Shown: positions 55,559 to 64,000 of the stretch, piece by piece
Layout: each line of letters opens with the position of its first letter
Position numbering within the stretch: the stretch's first letter is position 1
The notes under the pieces: generated by a model
Database searches by the model: none
Told to the model about the DNA's origin: nothing
Seen by the model: only the letters and a program-made list of their open reading frames with translations
Assembly (NCBI RefSeq): GCF_900116445.1
Contig: NZ_FPBH01000033.1
Coordinates: 46,113-110,112, forward strand
Source of the DNA: Paraburkholderia aspalathi
Lineage (GTDB): Bacteria; Pseudomonadota; Gammaproteobacteria; Burkholderiales; Burkholderiaceae
Direction of reading: 5' to 3'
Length of the DNA stretch: 64,000 bases
Position numbers and translations under genes: made by a program

Positions 55559-56557
55559 CTAGCCGCGCGCTTGCACGACGTTGCGCGGCGTGCCGGCCTG
55601 CCATGCCGCGACGTTCTCGAGCGTGGTCTGCGCGATCTCGTTCATCGCCTCGCGCGTGAAGAATGCCTGGTGCGCGGTGACGATCACGTTCGGGAACATC
55701 AAGAGACGCGCCAGCACGTCGTCCTGCAACGGCAGGTTCGAGTGGTCCTCGAAAAAGAGGCCGCCTTCTTCCTCGTACACGTCGAGCCCGAGATGGCCGA
55801 GCTGGCCATCTTTCAACGCGCCGATCAGCGCATTGCTTTCGACAAGTCCGCCGCGCCCCGTGTTGATCAGCATCGCGCCACGCTTCATCTTCGCGAGCGC
55901 GGGTCCGTCGATCAGATGGTATGTGCCCGGCACCAGCGGACAATGCAGGCTGACAACGTCGCTTTCAGCGAGCAGGGTGTCGAGCGGCACGTAGCGCGCG
56001 CCGAGCGCGAGTAGATCGTCGGCCGGCGTGCCGGGGTCATGAGCGAGCACCTGCATGCCGAAGCCCGCCATGATGCGGCCGAACACGCGGCCAATCATGC
56101 CGGTGCCGATCACCCCCACGGTCTTGCCATGCAGGTCGAAGCCGAGCAGCCCATGCAGCGAGAAATCGCCTTCACGGGTGCGCGCGACCGCGCGCGGCAA
56201 GCGCCGGTTCAGCGCCAGAATCAGACCGACCGCATGTTCGGCGACCGCATGCGGCGAGTAGGCCGGCACCCGCGCAACCGTTATGCCGAGACGTTCGGCC
56301 GCGGCCAGGTCGACGTGATTGAAGCCCGCTGAGCGCAGCGCGATCATGCGCGTGCCGCCGGCGTGGAGACGTTCCAGTACGGCAGCGTCGACGTTGTCGT
56401 TGACGAACGGGCAGACTACTTCATAGCCCTGCGCGAGGATCGCGGTCTCGACATCGAGGTGCGATTCCTGGAAGTGCAGTTCATAGCGATGCGTACCGTT
56501 GGCCTCGCCGAACGTGTCGCTGTCGTATTGGCGGCTGCTGAACAGGATCATGCGCAT
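55559..56557 (-). CDS. D-2-hydroxyacid dehydrogenase (D-lactate dehydrogenase type)
   Basis: A 332-residue NAD-dependent dehydrogenase. It opens with RMILFSSRQYDSDTF and the catalytic domain, then the Rossmann motif VGVIGTGMIGRVFGRI, CPLVPGTYHLIDG, INTGRGGLVES (Arg of the active site) and the Glu/His pair in GLDVYEEEGGLFFEDH and TAHQAFFTREAM. This matches fermentative D-lactate dehydrogenases (LdhA). A gap of about 90 bases separates it from the tRNA remnant. Confidence 0.92.
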   Translation of the reverse strand: MRMILFSSRQYDSDTFGEANGTHRYELHFQESHLDVETAILAQGYEVVCPFVNDNVDAAVLERLHAGGTRMIALRSAGFNHVDLAAAERLGITVARVPAYSPHAVAEHAVGLILALNRRLPRAVARTREGDFSLHGLLGFDLHGKTVGVIGTGMIGRVFGRIMAGFGMQVLAHDPGTPADDLLALGARYVPLDTLLAESDVVSLHCPLVPGTYHLIDGPALAKMKRGAMLINTGRGGLVESNALIGALKDGQLGHLGLDVYEEEGGLFFEDHSNLPLQDDVLARLLMFPNVIVTAHQAFFTREAMNEIAQTTLENVAAWQAGTPRNVVQARG

Positions 56558-57110
56558 GAGTGGCTCCGAAGGATGAGTGCCGGCGCGGCGAATGCCAATT
56601 TACGACGCGGCATGCAGGCAAGTCAGTATATCGGCACTTAATGGCAATGACCTCCGCTTACGATGAACGGTTCGAAATCCATTCCGATCTTTACTAAAGA
56701 TCATCTTTTGCGAAGCGAAAACGGTCGCAATTGAAAATCATATTGACAGCGATGCCGAACTACAATATTTATTAAAAAAGCAGTCCCAAAAAAGCATGTT
56801 CAATCATGCCAAGAGAGAACCGGCCGCCAGCAGAGCATGCCCTTTTCAAGGCGTCGGGCAAACTTCGCGAGGAAAGTGTGACTGTCGAACTTGCTGAAAA
56901 GTATTTCACTATCGCTATCGTCGCTGCATTGCGGCATACCTTCTTTGGCGCCGAGAGCGTCATGTCATTGCCATAAACTTTCCATTCGATGGAATGCGGT
57001 CATGCTGGATGAGTAATTTCTGAGTCGGGGTGACTCGGATCGAATTCATTTCAAATTCCAGAAAGAATTTTTCATCTTTCTGCTAATAAACCGTAAATCG
57101 GCGAGCCAAC
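56558..57110. other. AT-rich leader region upstream of the AspT exchangers
   Basis: About 550 bases with base composition clearly lower in GC than its neighbours. A good sigma-70 promoter, TTGACA (56743-56748), 17 bases, TATTTA (56766-56771), points towards aspT. Downstream is a 56-codon frame (56806-56976, MPRENRPPAEHALFKASGKL), a perfect stem TTCCAT-TCG-ATGGAA (56980-56994) and GAGTC-GGGGT-GACTC (57022-57036). No known riboswitch was recognised. Confidence 0.5.
56743..56771 (+). promoter_or_regulatory. Sigma-70 promoter for the aspartate module
   Basis: TTGACA, 17-base spacer, TATTTA. The -35 is perfect and spacing ideal. The start would be near 56778, giving a leader of about 330 bases before the first exchanger. 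Confidence 0.6.
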
Positions 57111-58793
57111 ATGATCGGTGAATTGCTGAGATCTCAACCGGAGATCGCGCTGTTCGCAAGCCTTGCAATCGGATATTTCATTGGTTCGTTTCGCGTGGGG
57201 CCAATTCAGCTGGGTGGCGTCTGCGGCACCTTGATCGTGGCGTTGCTGCTGGGGCAGACGGGCGCGCGGCTGGCCCCCGATCTGAAGAACATCGCCTTTG
57301 CGCTGTTCATCTTTGCGCTGGGTTTCACCGGCGGACCGCAGTTCTTTGCCAACATTGGCCGGGGCTGGCGCTATGGCTTGCTGTCAGTGGTCGAGATCGT
57401 CTCGGTGCTGGTGCTGATCATGATCGCGGTCCTCGTGATGCGGCTCGACGCCGGTACGGCAGCCGGATTGCTGGCAGGTGCCGCGACGGAGTCGGCCGTG
57501 ATCGGCACGGCTTCGGAGGCGATTGCCAAGCTCGGCTTCAGCGATGCTGAGACGCTGCGCCTGCAGGCCAACATCGTGACCGCGTACAGCGTGAGCTACC
57601 TGTTCGGCCTGATCACCATCGTCCTGTTCACGAGTCAGTTTGCGCCCCTGCTGCTGCGCATCAATCTGCGCGAAGAAGCCGAGCGCGTGTGGCACAAGCT
57701 CGGCGGCGACGGCGCCTTCGGCGAGGGGCAGCGGGCCGCGGCCCCGGCGCTCGTGGGCCGCGCGTTCCGGGTCGGCACGGCGGCTGGCGCGACGATCCAG
57801 GCGCTCGAACAGAAGCACGGCTTCAACCTGACCATCGAGCAGGTTCGGCGCAACGGTGCGGACGTGCCGGTCGAGCCGCAACTGACCTTGGCCACCGGCG
57901 ACCTGATTCTCGTGGGCGGGCGGCGCGAAGCGATGGTGGCCGCGGCTGCCAGCCTCGGCGAAGAAGTGGCGGATGCCGGCTTCGGCCAGATCATTGCGGA
58001 GAAGCTCGACATCGTGCTGACGCGCAGCGACGCGCACGGTCTGACGGTCGCGCAGTTGCGTGAACGGGCAAAACCGGAGGACGGGCGCGGCATCTACATC
58101 GCGGCCGTCACGCGGCTTGAAACCACGGTGCCCGCGCTACCCGGCACCGAGCTCAATCGCGGCGATGTGCTGACGCTGGTGGGCGCGAAAGCCGACGTCG
58201 AGCGTGGCGCGCGGAATCTGGGCTACGTGCTCACCCCAACCCAGAAAACCGACTTCGTCTATCTCGGCCTGGGCGTGTTGCTTGGCATGGCGATTGGCCA
58301 TCTCGGCGGCCGCATCGGCGGTGTGTCGATCGCGCTTGGTACGGGCGGCGGCTGCCTGCTCTCAGGATTGCTATTCGGCTGGATCCGTTCGCGCCATCCG
58401 TTAGTCGGCTCGCTGCCTTCGGCCGCCGCGCAAATTCTTAAGGACTTCGGTCTTGCCACTTTCATTGCCGCCGTCGGTCTTTCGGCGGGGCCCGATGCCA
58501 TCAAGCTGGTGCGCGAATACGGCTTGGCGCTACCCGTCGCCGGCATTCTGATGGTGCTCGTGCCCGGTCTGCTGTCGCTCTGGATCGGCCGCGCGTTTCT
58601 CAAGCTCGAAGCGCCCATGCTGCTCGGCGCCATCGCCGGTCAGCAATGCAGCACGCCGGCGATCAGCGCGCTGGTCGGCGTAACCGGCAATTCGACGCCC
58701 GTGATCGGCTACACGATCACCTATGCACTCTCGAACATTCTGCTGCCGTTGATGGGGCCGGTCGTGGTCGGCCTTGCCGGGAAGTTCGGCTAG
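57111..58793 (+). CDS. aspT: Aspartate:alanine exchanger family transporter 1
   Basis: A 560-residue inner-membrane protein of the AspT/YidE family (AAE). The N-terminal membrane half (about 1-165) has SFRVGPIQLGGVCGTL and GAATESAVIGTASEA. Two RCK_C-like soluble domains follow (about 205-375; NLTIEQVRRNGADVPVEPQLT, EVADAGFGQI). The C-terminal membrane half begins TDFVYLGLGVLLGMAIGHL and includes GPDAIKLVREYG and QQCSTPAISALV. It probably exchanges aspartate and alanine, given the aspartate decarboxylase downstream. Confidence 0.85.
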   Translation: MIGELLRSQPEIALFASLAIGYFIGSFRVGPIQLGGVCGTLIVALLLGQTGARLAPDLKNIAFALFIFALGFTGGPQFFANIGRGWRYGLLSVVEIVSVLVLIMIAVLVMRLDAGTAAGLLAGAATESAVIGTASEAIAKLGFSDAETLRLQANIVTAYSVSYLFGLITIVLFTSQFAPLLLRINLREEAERVWHKLGGDGAFGEGQRAAAPALVGRAFRVGTAAGATIQALEQKHGFNLTIEQVRRNGADVPVEPQLTLATGDLILVGGRREAMVAAAASLGEEVADAGFGQIIAEKLDIVLTRSDAHGLTVAQLRERAKPEDGRGIYIAAVTRLETTVPALPGTELNRGDVLTLVGAKADVERGARNLGYVLTPTQKTDFVYLGLGVLLGMAIGHLGGRIGGVSIALGTGGGCLLSGLLFGWIRSRHPLVGSLPSAAAQILKDFGLATFIAAVGLSAGPDAIKLVREYGLALPVAGILMVLVPGLLSLWIGRAFLKLEAPMLLGAIAGQQCSTPAISALVGVTGNSTPVIGYTITYALSNILLPLMGPVVVGLAGKFG

Positions 58794-58909
58794 GCGGGGC
58801 AGATGGGCTGCGCGCAGCGTGGCGCGCAGTCGACCGCATGCGGATGCCGTGAGGTTCGTATGCACATGCAGCACCCAGTACTCAGTACCGCAAACTATCC
58901 AGCGAGGGC

Positions 58910-60595
58910 ATGATGGACTGGCTACATCACATTTTTCAGAAATCACCCGAGATTGCGCTGTTTCTGTCACTTGCAGCCGGCTATTTCATCGGGCAAATCA
59001 ACTTCGGCAAATTCCAGTTAGGCGGCGTAGGCGGTTCATTGCTCGCTGCAGTTCTGATCAGTCAGGCGGGCGTGACGATCGACAACGGCGTGAAATCGGT
59101 GATGTTCGCCGTGTTCATTTATGCGGTCGGCTACGACTCCGGGCCGGGCTTCTTCAACTCGCTGAACCGCAAGACACTGCGTGAGATCGCGATGGCGATC
59201 TTTCTCGCCGTCACCGCACTGATCACCGTGGTGATCTGCGCGAAGCTGTTCCATCTGAACAAGGGTCTCGCAGCCGGACTCGCGGGCGGCGCGTTGACGC
59301 AGTCGGCGATCATCGGCACGGCCGGCGACGCCATCGCGCGTCTCGGTCTGCCCGCCGATCAGGTCAAGTCGCTGCAGTCCGACGTGGCGATTGCCTATGC
59401 GGTGACCTACGTGTTCGGCTCGCTCGGCGCCATCATTGTCTGCGTGAACATCCTGCCTAAGTTCATGGGGCAGAGTCTGCGCGACGCCTCGATCGAAGCC
59501 GAGCGCGAACTGTCTGCGGGCTCGTCCTCACTCGGCGCTGGGCAAATTCGTGCGTTGCCCGAACTGGTAGGGCGCGCGTACAAGATCGATGTCAGCGCCG
59601 GGAAAACGGTCAAGGCCGTCGAGACCCTGCATCAGGACATGTTGACGATCGAGCGGATCAAGCGTGAAGGTAAGAACCTCGAGCCGACGCCCGATCTGAC
59701 CTTGCAACTCAACGACGAAGTGCTGGTGGTGGGCCGCCGGGAGGCGGTGGTCGCATTCGGCGCGAACGGCAACGAGATCGCCAGCGTCGACGACATTGGC
59801 GTCGTGATGCAGACACGCGATGGCGTGTTCACACGCAAGGGCATGAACCACACGACGATCGCCGCTGCACGCGAAGTCGTGGATCGCGACTTGCGCCACG
59901 GCGTCTATATCCAGAGCGCCTCGCGTGCCGGTCAGCCGCTGCCGATCCTGCCCGAAACCAAGCTCGAGCACGGCGACGTGATCACCTTCTACGGTTCGCC
60001 CAAAGACACCAAGCGCGCCGTCGATGCAGCCGGCTACGAGCTGCCGTACAGCAACAAGACCGACTTCATCTATATGGGTGTTGGCATCGTGCTGGGTCTG
60101 CTGATCGGTCTGATCGTCATCGACGTGGGCGGCGTTCCGCTCACGCTCGGTTCCGGCGGCGGCTGTCTGCTGGCCGGCCTGCTGTTCGGCTGGATGCGCG
60201 GCAAGCATCCGATGTACGGCGCAATGCCGTCTGCGGCTTCGCAGTTGCTGAAGGACTTCGGCCTCGCGGCGTTCGTCGCGGTGGTCGGTTTGAATTCGGG
60301 CTTGCAGGCCGTGGTGACCGTCAAGCAGAGCGGTATGACGATCTTCCTGCTCGGCGTGGTTGTCACCGTGCTACCGCTAATACTGACGATGCTGTTCGGG
60401 CGTTACGTGCTGCGCTACAACAACGCGGCCATCCTCGCCGGCGCGCTGACAGGTTCACGCAGTGCCAACCCGGCATTCGGTGGTGTGCTCGACAAGGCGG
60501 AAAGCGCCGTGCCGACCGTGCCGTTTGCGATCACCTATGCAATTGCGAACGTCGCATTGACGTTGCTCGGACCGCTCGTGGTTGGGCTGGTTTAG
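58910..60595 (+). CDS. aspT: Aspartate:alanine exchanger family transporter 2
   Basis: A 561-residue paralogue of the previous gene with the same layout: membrane half with INFGKFQLGGVGGSLLAAVL and GGALTQSAIIGTAGDAI, two RCK_C-like domains (LTIERIKREGKNLEPTPDLT), and a second membrane half (TDFIYMGVGIVLGLLIGL; LTGSRSANPAFGGVLDKAES). The two proteins are clearly related throughout, suggesting duplication. It is 116 bases after its partner and 102 bases before aspD. Whether they act alone or together is unknown. Confidence 0.85.
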   Translation: MMDWLHHIFQKSPEIALFLSLAAGYFIGQINFGKFQLGGVGGSLLAAVLISQAGVTIDNGVKSVMFAVFIYAVGYDSGPGFFNSLNRKTLREIAMAIFLAVTALITVVICAKLFHLNKGLAAGLAGGALTQSAIIGTAGDAIARLGLPADQVKSLQSDVAIAYAVTYVFGSLGAIIVCVNILPKFMGQSLRDASIEAERELSAGSSSLGAGQIRALPELVGRAYKIDVSAGKTVKAVETLHQDMLTIERIKREGKNLEPTPDLTLQLNDEVLVVGRREAVVAFGANGNEIASVDDIGVVMQTRDGVFTRKGMNHTTIAAAREVVDRDLRHGVYIQSASRAGQPLPILPETKLEHGDVITFYGSPKDTKRAVDAAGYELPYSNKTDFIYMGVGIVLGLLIGLIVIDVGGVPLTLGSGGGCLLAGLLFGWMRGKHPMYGAMPSAASQLLKDFGLAAFVAVVGLNSGLQAVVTVKQSGMTIFLLGVVVTVLPLILTMLFGRYVLRYNNAAILAGALTGSRSANPAFGGVLDKAESAVPTVPFAITYAIANVALTLLGPLVVGLV

Positions 60596-60697
60596 CCCGG
60601 TTTAGCGTACCCATTTATCGATCTCTCTTACGCCGGCGGCAACTGAACGGTCACTCGCGACGCCGGCGTCATTCACTTGCACATTGGAGAACGCATC

Positions 60698-62362
60698 ATG
60701 GCAAAAGAGAAAAGCGGCAAGAAACAGGGCGACATGGCTCAAGCCGGTTTTGCGGCGCTCAGCCCGTTCGAACTCAAGGACGAACTGATCAAGGCCGCGG
60801 GCGGCGGCGCAGTGGAGCGTGCTGCCAACGCATCGATGCTCAACGCCGGCCGCGGCAATCCGAACTTCCTCGCGACGATTCCGCGCCATGGTTTCTGGCA
60901 ACTCGGCCTGTTTGCGATGCGCGAGTCGGAGCGTTCGTTTGCGTTCATGCCGGAAGGCGTTGGCGGTTTTCCACGACGCGAAGGGTTGACGGAGCGCTTC
61001 GATCTGTTCCTGCGTGAAAACAAAGGCGTGCCTGGCATCGACTTTCTGCGCGGCGCGGTGTCGTACGTGCGCGATCAGCTCGGGCTCTCCGCGGGCGACT
61101 TCCTCTATGAAATGTGCGAGGGTATTCTCGCGTCGAACTATCCGGTGCCGGACCGGATGCTCAAGCTATCCGAACAGATTGTCGGGCAGTATTTGCGCAA
61201 GGAGATGATCGGCAACCATCCGTTCGTCGGCGAGTTCGACGTGTTCGCGGTGGAAGGCGGCACGGCGGCGATGACGTACATCTTCAACACCATGCGCGAG
61301 AATCACCTGATCAAGCCGGGTGACACGATTGCGCTGGGCTTGCCGATTTTCACGCCGTACATCGAGATTCCGCGCCTGAACGACTATCAGCTGAACGTCG
61401 TCAATCTCGAAGCCACGGTTGAAAGCGGCTGGCAGTATTCGAAAAAGGAACTCGACAAGCTGCGCGATCCGAAGGTGAAGGCGTTCTTCCTCGTGAATCC
61501 GAGCAACCCGCCTTCGGTGAAGATCGACGACGAGAGCCTTCAATACATCGCGGACATCGTCAAGGAACGCCCCGATCTGATTCTGTTGACCGACGACGTG
61601 TACGGCACCTTTGCTGACGACTTCGTCTCGCTGTTCGCGCTCGCGCCGAAGAACACCATCCTCGTGTACTCGTACTCGAAATACTTCGGCGCGACGGGCT
61701 GGCGTCTCGGCGTGATCGCGACGCATCGCGACAACGTGCTCGACAAGCTGATCGCCGAGTTGCCGAAGGACGCGAAGAAGCAGTTGCACGAGCGTTATGA
61801 ATCGATCACGACCGAACCGGACAAGCTCAAGTTCATCGATCGGCTGGTCGCTGACAGCCGCACTGTTGCGCTGAATCACACGGCGGGTTTGTCGACGCCG
61901 CAGCAGGTGCAGATGGTGCTGTTCTCGCTGTTTTCGCTGATGGACACGCCCGACGCGTACAAGAACGCGTTGAAGCGCCTGATCCGCAAGCGCAAGCAGG
62001 CGCTGTACGAAGAGGTCGGCATCTCGTTCGAAGACGACGATCCGAACCAGGTCGACTACTACACGATTCTCGACATCGAGTTCCTCGGCGAGCGTATGTT
62101 CGGGCGCGAGTTCGTCGAGTGGCTTCTGAAGAACACCGAGCCTTCGGAATTGCTGTTCCGCCTCGCGCGCGAAGCGCGCGTCGTGTTGCTGCCGGGACGC
62201 GGTTTCGGTACGCAGCATCCGTCGGGACGGGTGTCGCTGGCTAATCTGAACGAGTCGGACTATCGGCAGATTGGCCGCGCGATGCGCAAGCTGATCGAGG
62301 AGTATGTCGAGCGGTATAACGCGGCCACTGGCAAGAAGCTCGATAAGTCCAAGGTGAAGTGA
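60698..62362 (+). CDS. aspD: Aspartate 4-decarboxylase (bifunctional with aspartate aminotransferase)
   Basis: AspD removes the beta-carboxyl of L-aspartate to give L-alanine and CO2, using PLP, and has some aminotransferase activity. It has 554 residues: fold type I, with ASMLNAGRGNPNFLATIPRHG, YLRKEMIGNHPFVGEFDVFA, NPSNPPSVKID, and PLP Lys near residue 328 in YSKYFGATGWRLGV. The basic N-terminus and length fit the dodecameric Asd family. The ATG at 60698 follows GGAGA. Beside the exchangers it completes an aspartate-in, alanine-out cycle. Confidence 0.92.
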   Translation: MAKEKSGKKQGDMAQAGFAALSPFELKDELIKAAGGGAVERAANASMLNAGRGNPNFLATIPRHGFWQLGLFAMRESERSFAFMPEGVGGFPRREGLTERFDLFLRENKGVPGIDFLRGAVSYVRDQLGLSAGDFLYEMCEGILASNYPVPDRMLKLSEQIVGQYLRKEMIGNHPFVGEFDVFAVEGGTAAMTYIFNTMRENHLIKPGDTIALGLPIFTPYIEIPRLNDYQLNVVNLEATVESGWQYSKKELDKLRDPKVKAFFLVNPSNPPSVKIDDESLQYIADIVKERPDLILLTDDVYGTFADDFVSLFALAPKNTILVYSYSKYFGATGWRLGVIATHRDNVLDKLIAELPKDAKKQLHERYESITTEPDKLKFIDRLVADSRTVALNHTAGLSTPQQVQMVLFSLFSLMDTPDAYKNALKRLIRKRKQALYEEVGISFEDDDPNQVDYYTILDIEFLGERMFGREFVEWLLKNTEPSELLFRLAREARVVLLPGRGFGTQHPSGRVSLANLNESDYRQIGRAMRKLIEEYVERYNAATGKKLDKSKVK

Positions 62363-62480
62363 ACGTGAATTGAGGCTTTAATTCACGGTTGATTCGTGCC
62401 TGGCCGCGCTCGAACTCGGCTTCGAGCGCGGTGTGGCATGGACAAAAAACTTGCGCAATTGCGCGGATCAGTGAATGATC

Positions 62481-62526
62481 GGACAAGCGGCCCCGCCAGT
62501 GTCATTGCTGGCGGGGCCGCTTGTCC
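62481..62526 (+). terminator. 19-base perfect inverted repeat after aspD
   Basis: GGACAAGCGGCCCCGCCAG (62481-62499) and its exact complement (62508-62526) with an 8-base loop. It is a very stable hairpin 118 bases after aspD and 28 bases before the next start. There is no T run, so termination would need help, or the hairpin could affect translation of the next gene. Confidence 0.6.
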
Positions 62527-62554
62527 CTTGCACTTTGACATTCACGTACCGATC

Positions 62555-63784
62555 ATGCCGACTTCATCCACCTCTGCCGCACCGGTTTCCTACGCTGTGC
62601 CTTGTCCGGTTGTCGAATCGCTCGACGCCATTCTTCCCGAAGAGCCGTTGCTGATGATGGGCGCCGGCCCCGTGCCGATTCCCGCGGCGGTGGCCAAGGC
62701 CAATACGGTGGTGATCAATCACCTGGGCAGCACAATGGTGAAGGTGATCGGCCAGGTGAAGACCATGGCGCGCTACGTGTTCCAGACGAATTCGAAGTGG
62801 GTGCTCGGAGTAGCCGGTCCGGGTTCCGCCGCGATGGAAATGGCGATCTCCAACCTCGCATGGGAAGGCACGAAAGTGCTGAGCATCAAGAACGGCTTTT
62901 TCAGCGAACGGATGGCGGAGATGGGTCGACGCGTCGGCGCGGAGGTCGCGATACTCGACGTCGAGGACGGCACGGTAGCGAGCCTCGAAACGGTGGCTGA
63001 GGCGATCCGCCGCGAGCGTCCCGAGATCGTGACGATCGTGCAGGGCGAAACGTCCAACACTGTGTGGAACCATCAATTGAAGGAGATTGCGGCGCTTGCG
63101 AAAGCAGCCGGTGCGCTGGTCATCGTCGATGCGGTGTGTACGCTGAGCACCATGCCGCTGGAGATGGATGCGTGGGGCATCGATGCGGTCATTACGGGCG
63201 GGCAGAAGGGCTTGTCGTCGATCCCGGGTGTTTCGCTGATCGCGTTTTCGGATGAGGCATGGGCACGGGTGAAGGGGCGCACGGCGCCGAATGCGCATTG
63301 GTGTCTTGACGCTTCGCTTGCGGAGAATTTCTGGCACAACGCGGGGTATCACTATACGGCGCCCGTTTCGGGCGTGCTGGCTTTGCACGAGGCGTTGCGG
63401 CTTGTGTGTGCGGAGACGCTTGAGAAGCGGTTTGCGCGGCATTTAAAGTGTTCGGTCGCGCTGCAGGCGGGGATTACTGCGTTGGGTTTGCAGTTGTATG
63501 CGCCGGCGCCTTGTCGTTTGAATTCGGTTGTTGGCATTGTTGTGCCGGAGCGATTGAGTCCTGCTGATATTTGCGGTCATATCTCGCGGCAGCATCAGGT
63601 GGAAATCTCGGGGTCGTTTGGTTTGCCGATTGTGCGGATTGGGCAGATGGGTGAGCAGTGTCGGGAACATAATCTGTTCAGGACTTTGCATGCGCTTGGG
63701 AGGACTATGGTTGATCTTGGGGTTAAGGTTGAGTTGCCGGCTGGGGTGGCGGCGTTGGAGCGTGGGTTGTCCGAAGGGAAGTGA
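62555..63784 (+). CDS. Class V aminotransferase (alanine-glyoxylate type)
   Basis: A 409-residue PLP enzyme. The N-terminal part has LLMMGAGPVPIPAAV and INHLGSTMVKVIGQVKTMARYVFQT region features, then GPGSAAMEMAISNL, QGETSNTVWN and VIVDAVCTLSTMPLEMD. PLP Lys218 is in TGGQKGLSSIPG. It groups with alanine-glyoxylate, serine-glyoxylate and (S)-ureidoglycine aminotransferases. Its position after aspD and the alanine exchangers suggests use of alanine as amino donor, but that is inferred. Start at 62555 is chosen; the open frame continues upstream through the hairpin. Confidence 0.85.
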   Translation: MPTSSTSAAPVSYAVPCPVVESLDAILPEEPLLMMGAGPVPIPAAVAKANTVVINHLGSTMVKVIGQVKTMARYVFQTNSKWVLGVAGPGSAAMEMAISNLAWEGTKVLSIKNGFFSERMAEMGRRVGAEVAILDVEDGTVASLETVAEAIRRERPEIVTIVQGETSNTVWNHQLKEIAALAKAAGALVIVDAVCTLSTMPLEMDAWGIDAVITGGQKGLSSIPGVSLIAFSDEAWARVKGRTAPNAHWCLDASLAENFWHNAGYHYTAPVSGVLALHEALRLVCAETLEKRFARHLKCSVALQAGITALGLQLYAPAPCRLNSVVGIVVPERLSPADICGHISRQHQVEISGSFGLPIVRIGQMGEQCREHNLFRTLHALGRTMVDLGVKVELPAGVAALERGLSEGK

Positions 63785-63849
63785 ATGGTTTTTGCCTTTT
63801 GCGGCGGCATTGTCAGTGTTCTTAGGGCTTTGGCCTTTCCTTGAATTGT

Positions 63850-63905
63850 TAGGGGTCTATTAGCGTTCCCCCTGTGCGGGGGGGCACCTACTTTTCTTTG
63901 CCGCC
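63850..63905. repeat. Dispersed intergenic repeat of the Paraburkholderia type (part)
   Basis: TAGGGGTCTATTAGCGTTCC, then CCCTGTGCGGGGGGGCACC and TACTTTTCTTTGCCGCC. The CCCCCTGTGCGGGGG part is a hairpin, and the CACCTACTTTTCTTTGCCGC segment is one I know from many intergenic copies in this group. The expected mirror half (GGCAAAGAAAAGTAGGTG) is missing, and an IS-like end begins instead. Confidence 0.55.
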
Positions 63906-64000
63906 GTGTATAGACCGGGGACATGGTTGACAGACGTGCGGAGACATCGTTGACACTTTATGGTCAGCGATTGCCGCTCCTCAGGTCAAGGGTGAGGATG
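63906..64000 (+). mobile_element. Probable terminal part of an insertion sequence (cut by window)
   Basis: After the repeat, the sequence reads GTGTATAGACCGGGGACATG with two near-identical 16-base copies: GGGGACATGGTTGACA (63917-63932) and GGAGACATCGTTGACA (63940-63955), 23 bases apart. Tandem GTTGACA motifs of this sort are found at the ends of IS481-like elements. No transposase is visible; the window ends 45 bases later. Confidence 0.5.

Noticed and set aside
56772..56963. 63-codon minus-strand frame in the aspT leader
   Set aside because: No ribosome-binding site and it opposes the strong plus-strand promoter.

Overview
The window reads as a core-chromosome segment of a beta-proteobacterium of the family Burkholderiaceae, most likely Paraburkholderia. 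The reasons are the high GC content and codon use, the gene neighbourhoods (ybgC-tolQRAB-pal-cpoB followed by tRNA-Lys; hrcA and hemH upstream of grpE-dnaK-dnaJ; perM-hda-HAD-pcnB-folK-dgk-panB), the fused PabB-PabC protein, and a repeat near the right end of a kind I associate with Paraburkholderia intergenic regions. The genus is an inference from protein resemblance; no search was run.

Layout. 1-8.4 kb: glnE (5' cut by the window), recN, nadK, hrcA, hemH, an Hsp15-type S4 protein and a tiny membrane peptide. 8.4-15.1 kb: heat-shock block, with a near-perfect sigma-32 promoter, grpE, the C-terminal half of a thioredoxin, dnaK, dnaJ, then pabBC with an intrinsic-terminator-like hairpin inside its reading frame. 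15.5-21.8 kb (minus strand): panB, deoxynucleoside kinase, folK, pcnB, HAD phosphatase, hda, perM. 22-28.6 kb: purM, miaA, mutL, a DedA protein, an MscS channel and a small membrane protein. 29-34.8 kb: tRNA-Lys and the Tol-Pal envelope operon. 34.9-37.9 kb: SDR dehydrogenase, a ZTP (pfl) riboswitch, glyA and nrdR. 38.1-41 kb: five minor pilin genes, four of them joined by stop/start overlaps. 41-43.5 kb: a three-gene envelope or ribosome-associated set (DUF3318, YqjE, YqjD/ElaB) and a 1-Cys peroxiredoxin.

43.6-64 kb is more accessory: gcdH with a divergent IclR regulator, a degenerate EAL protein, a homogentisate operon (MFS carrier-hmgA-fahA) behind three copies of a TATACGT element, two MFS exporters, an atypical crotonase, a chromosomal relative of plasmid fertility-inhibition factors (ParB/sulfiredoxin fold) beside a tRNA 3'-end remnant, a D-2-hydroxyacid dehydrogenase, and an aspartate-to-alanine module (two AspT-type exchangers and aspartate 4-decarboxylase) followed by a class V aminotransferase. 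The window ends in a repeat interrupted by what looks like the end of an insertion sequence.

How the genes work together: grpE/dnaK/dnaJ form the Hsp70 machine. Tol-Pal spans the envelope during division. hmgA and fahA carry homogentisate to fumarate and acetoacetate, with the maleylacetoacetate isomerase step missing here. The AspT pair plus AspD could import aspartate, decarboxylate it and export alanine. None of the core blocks is new; the accessory right half holds the best candidates for follow-up.
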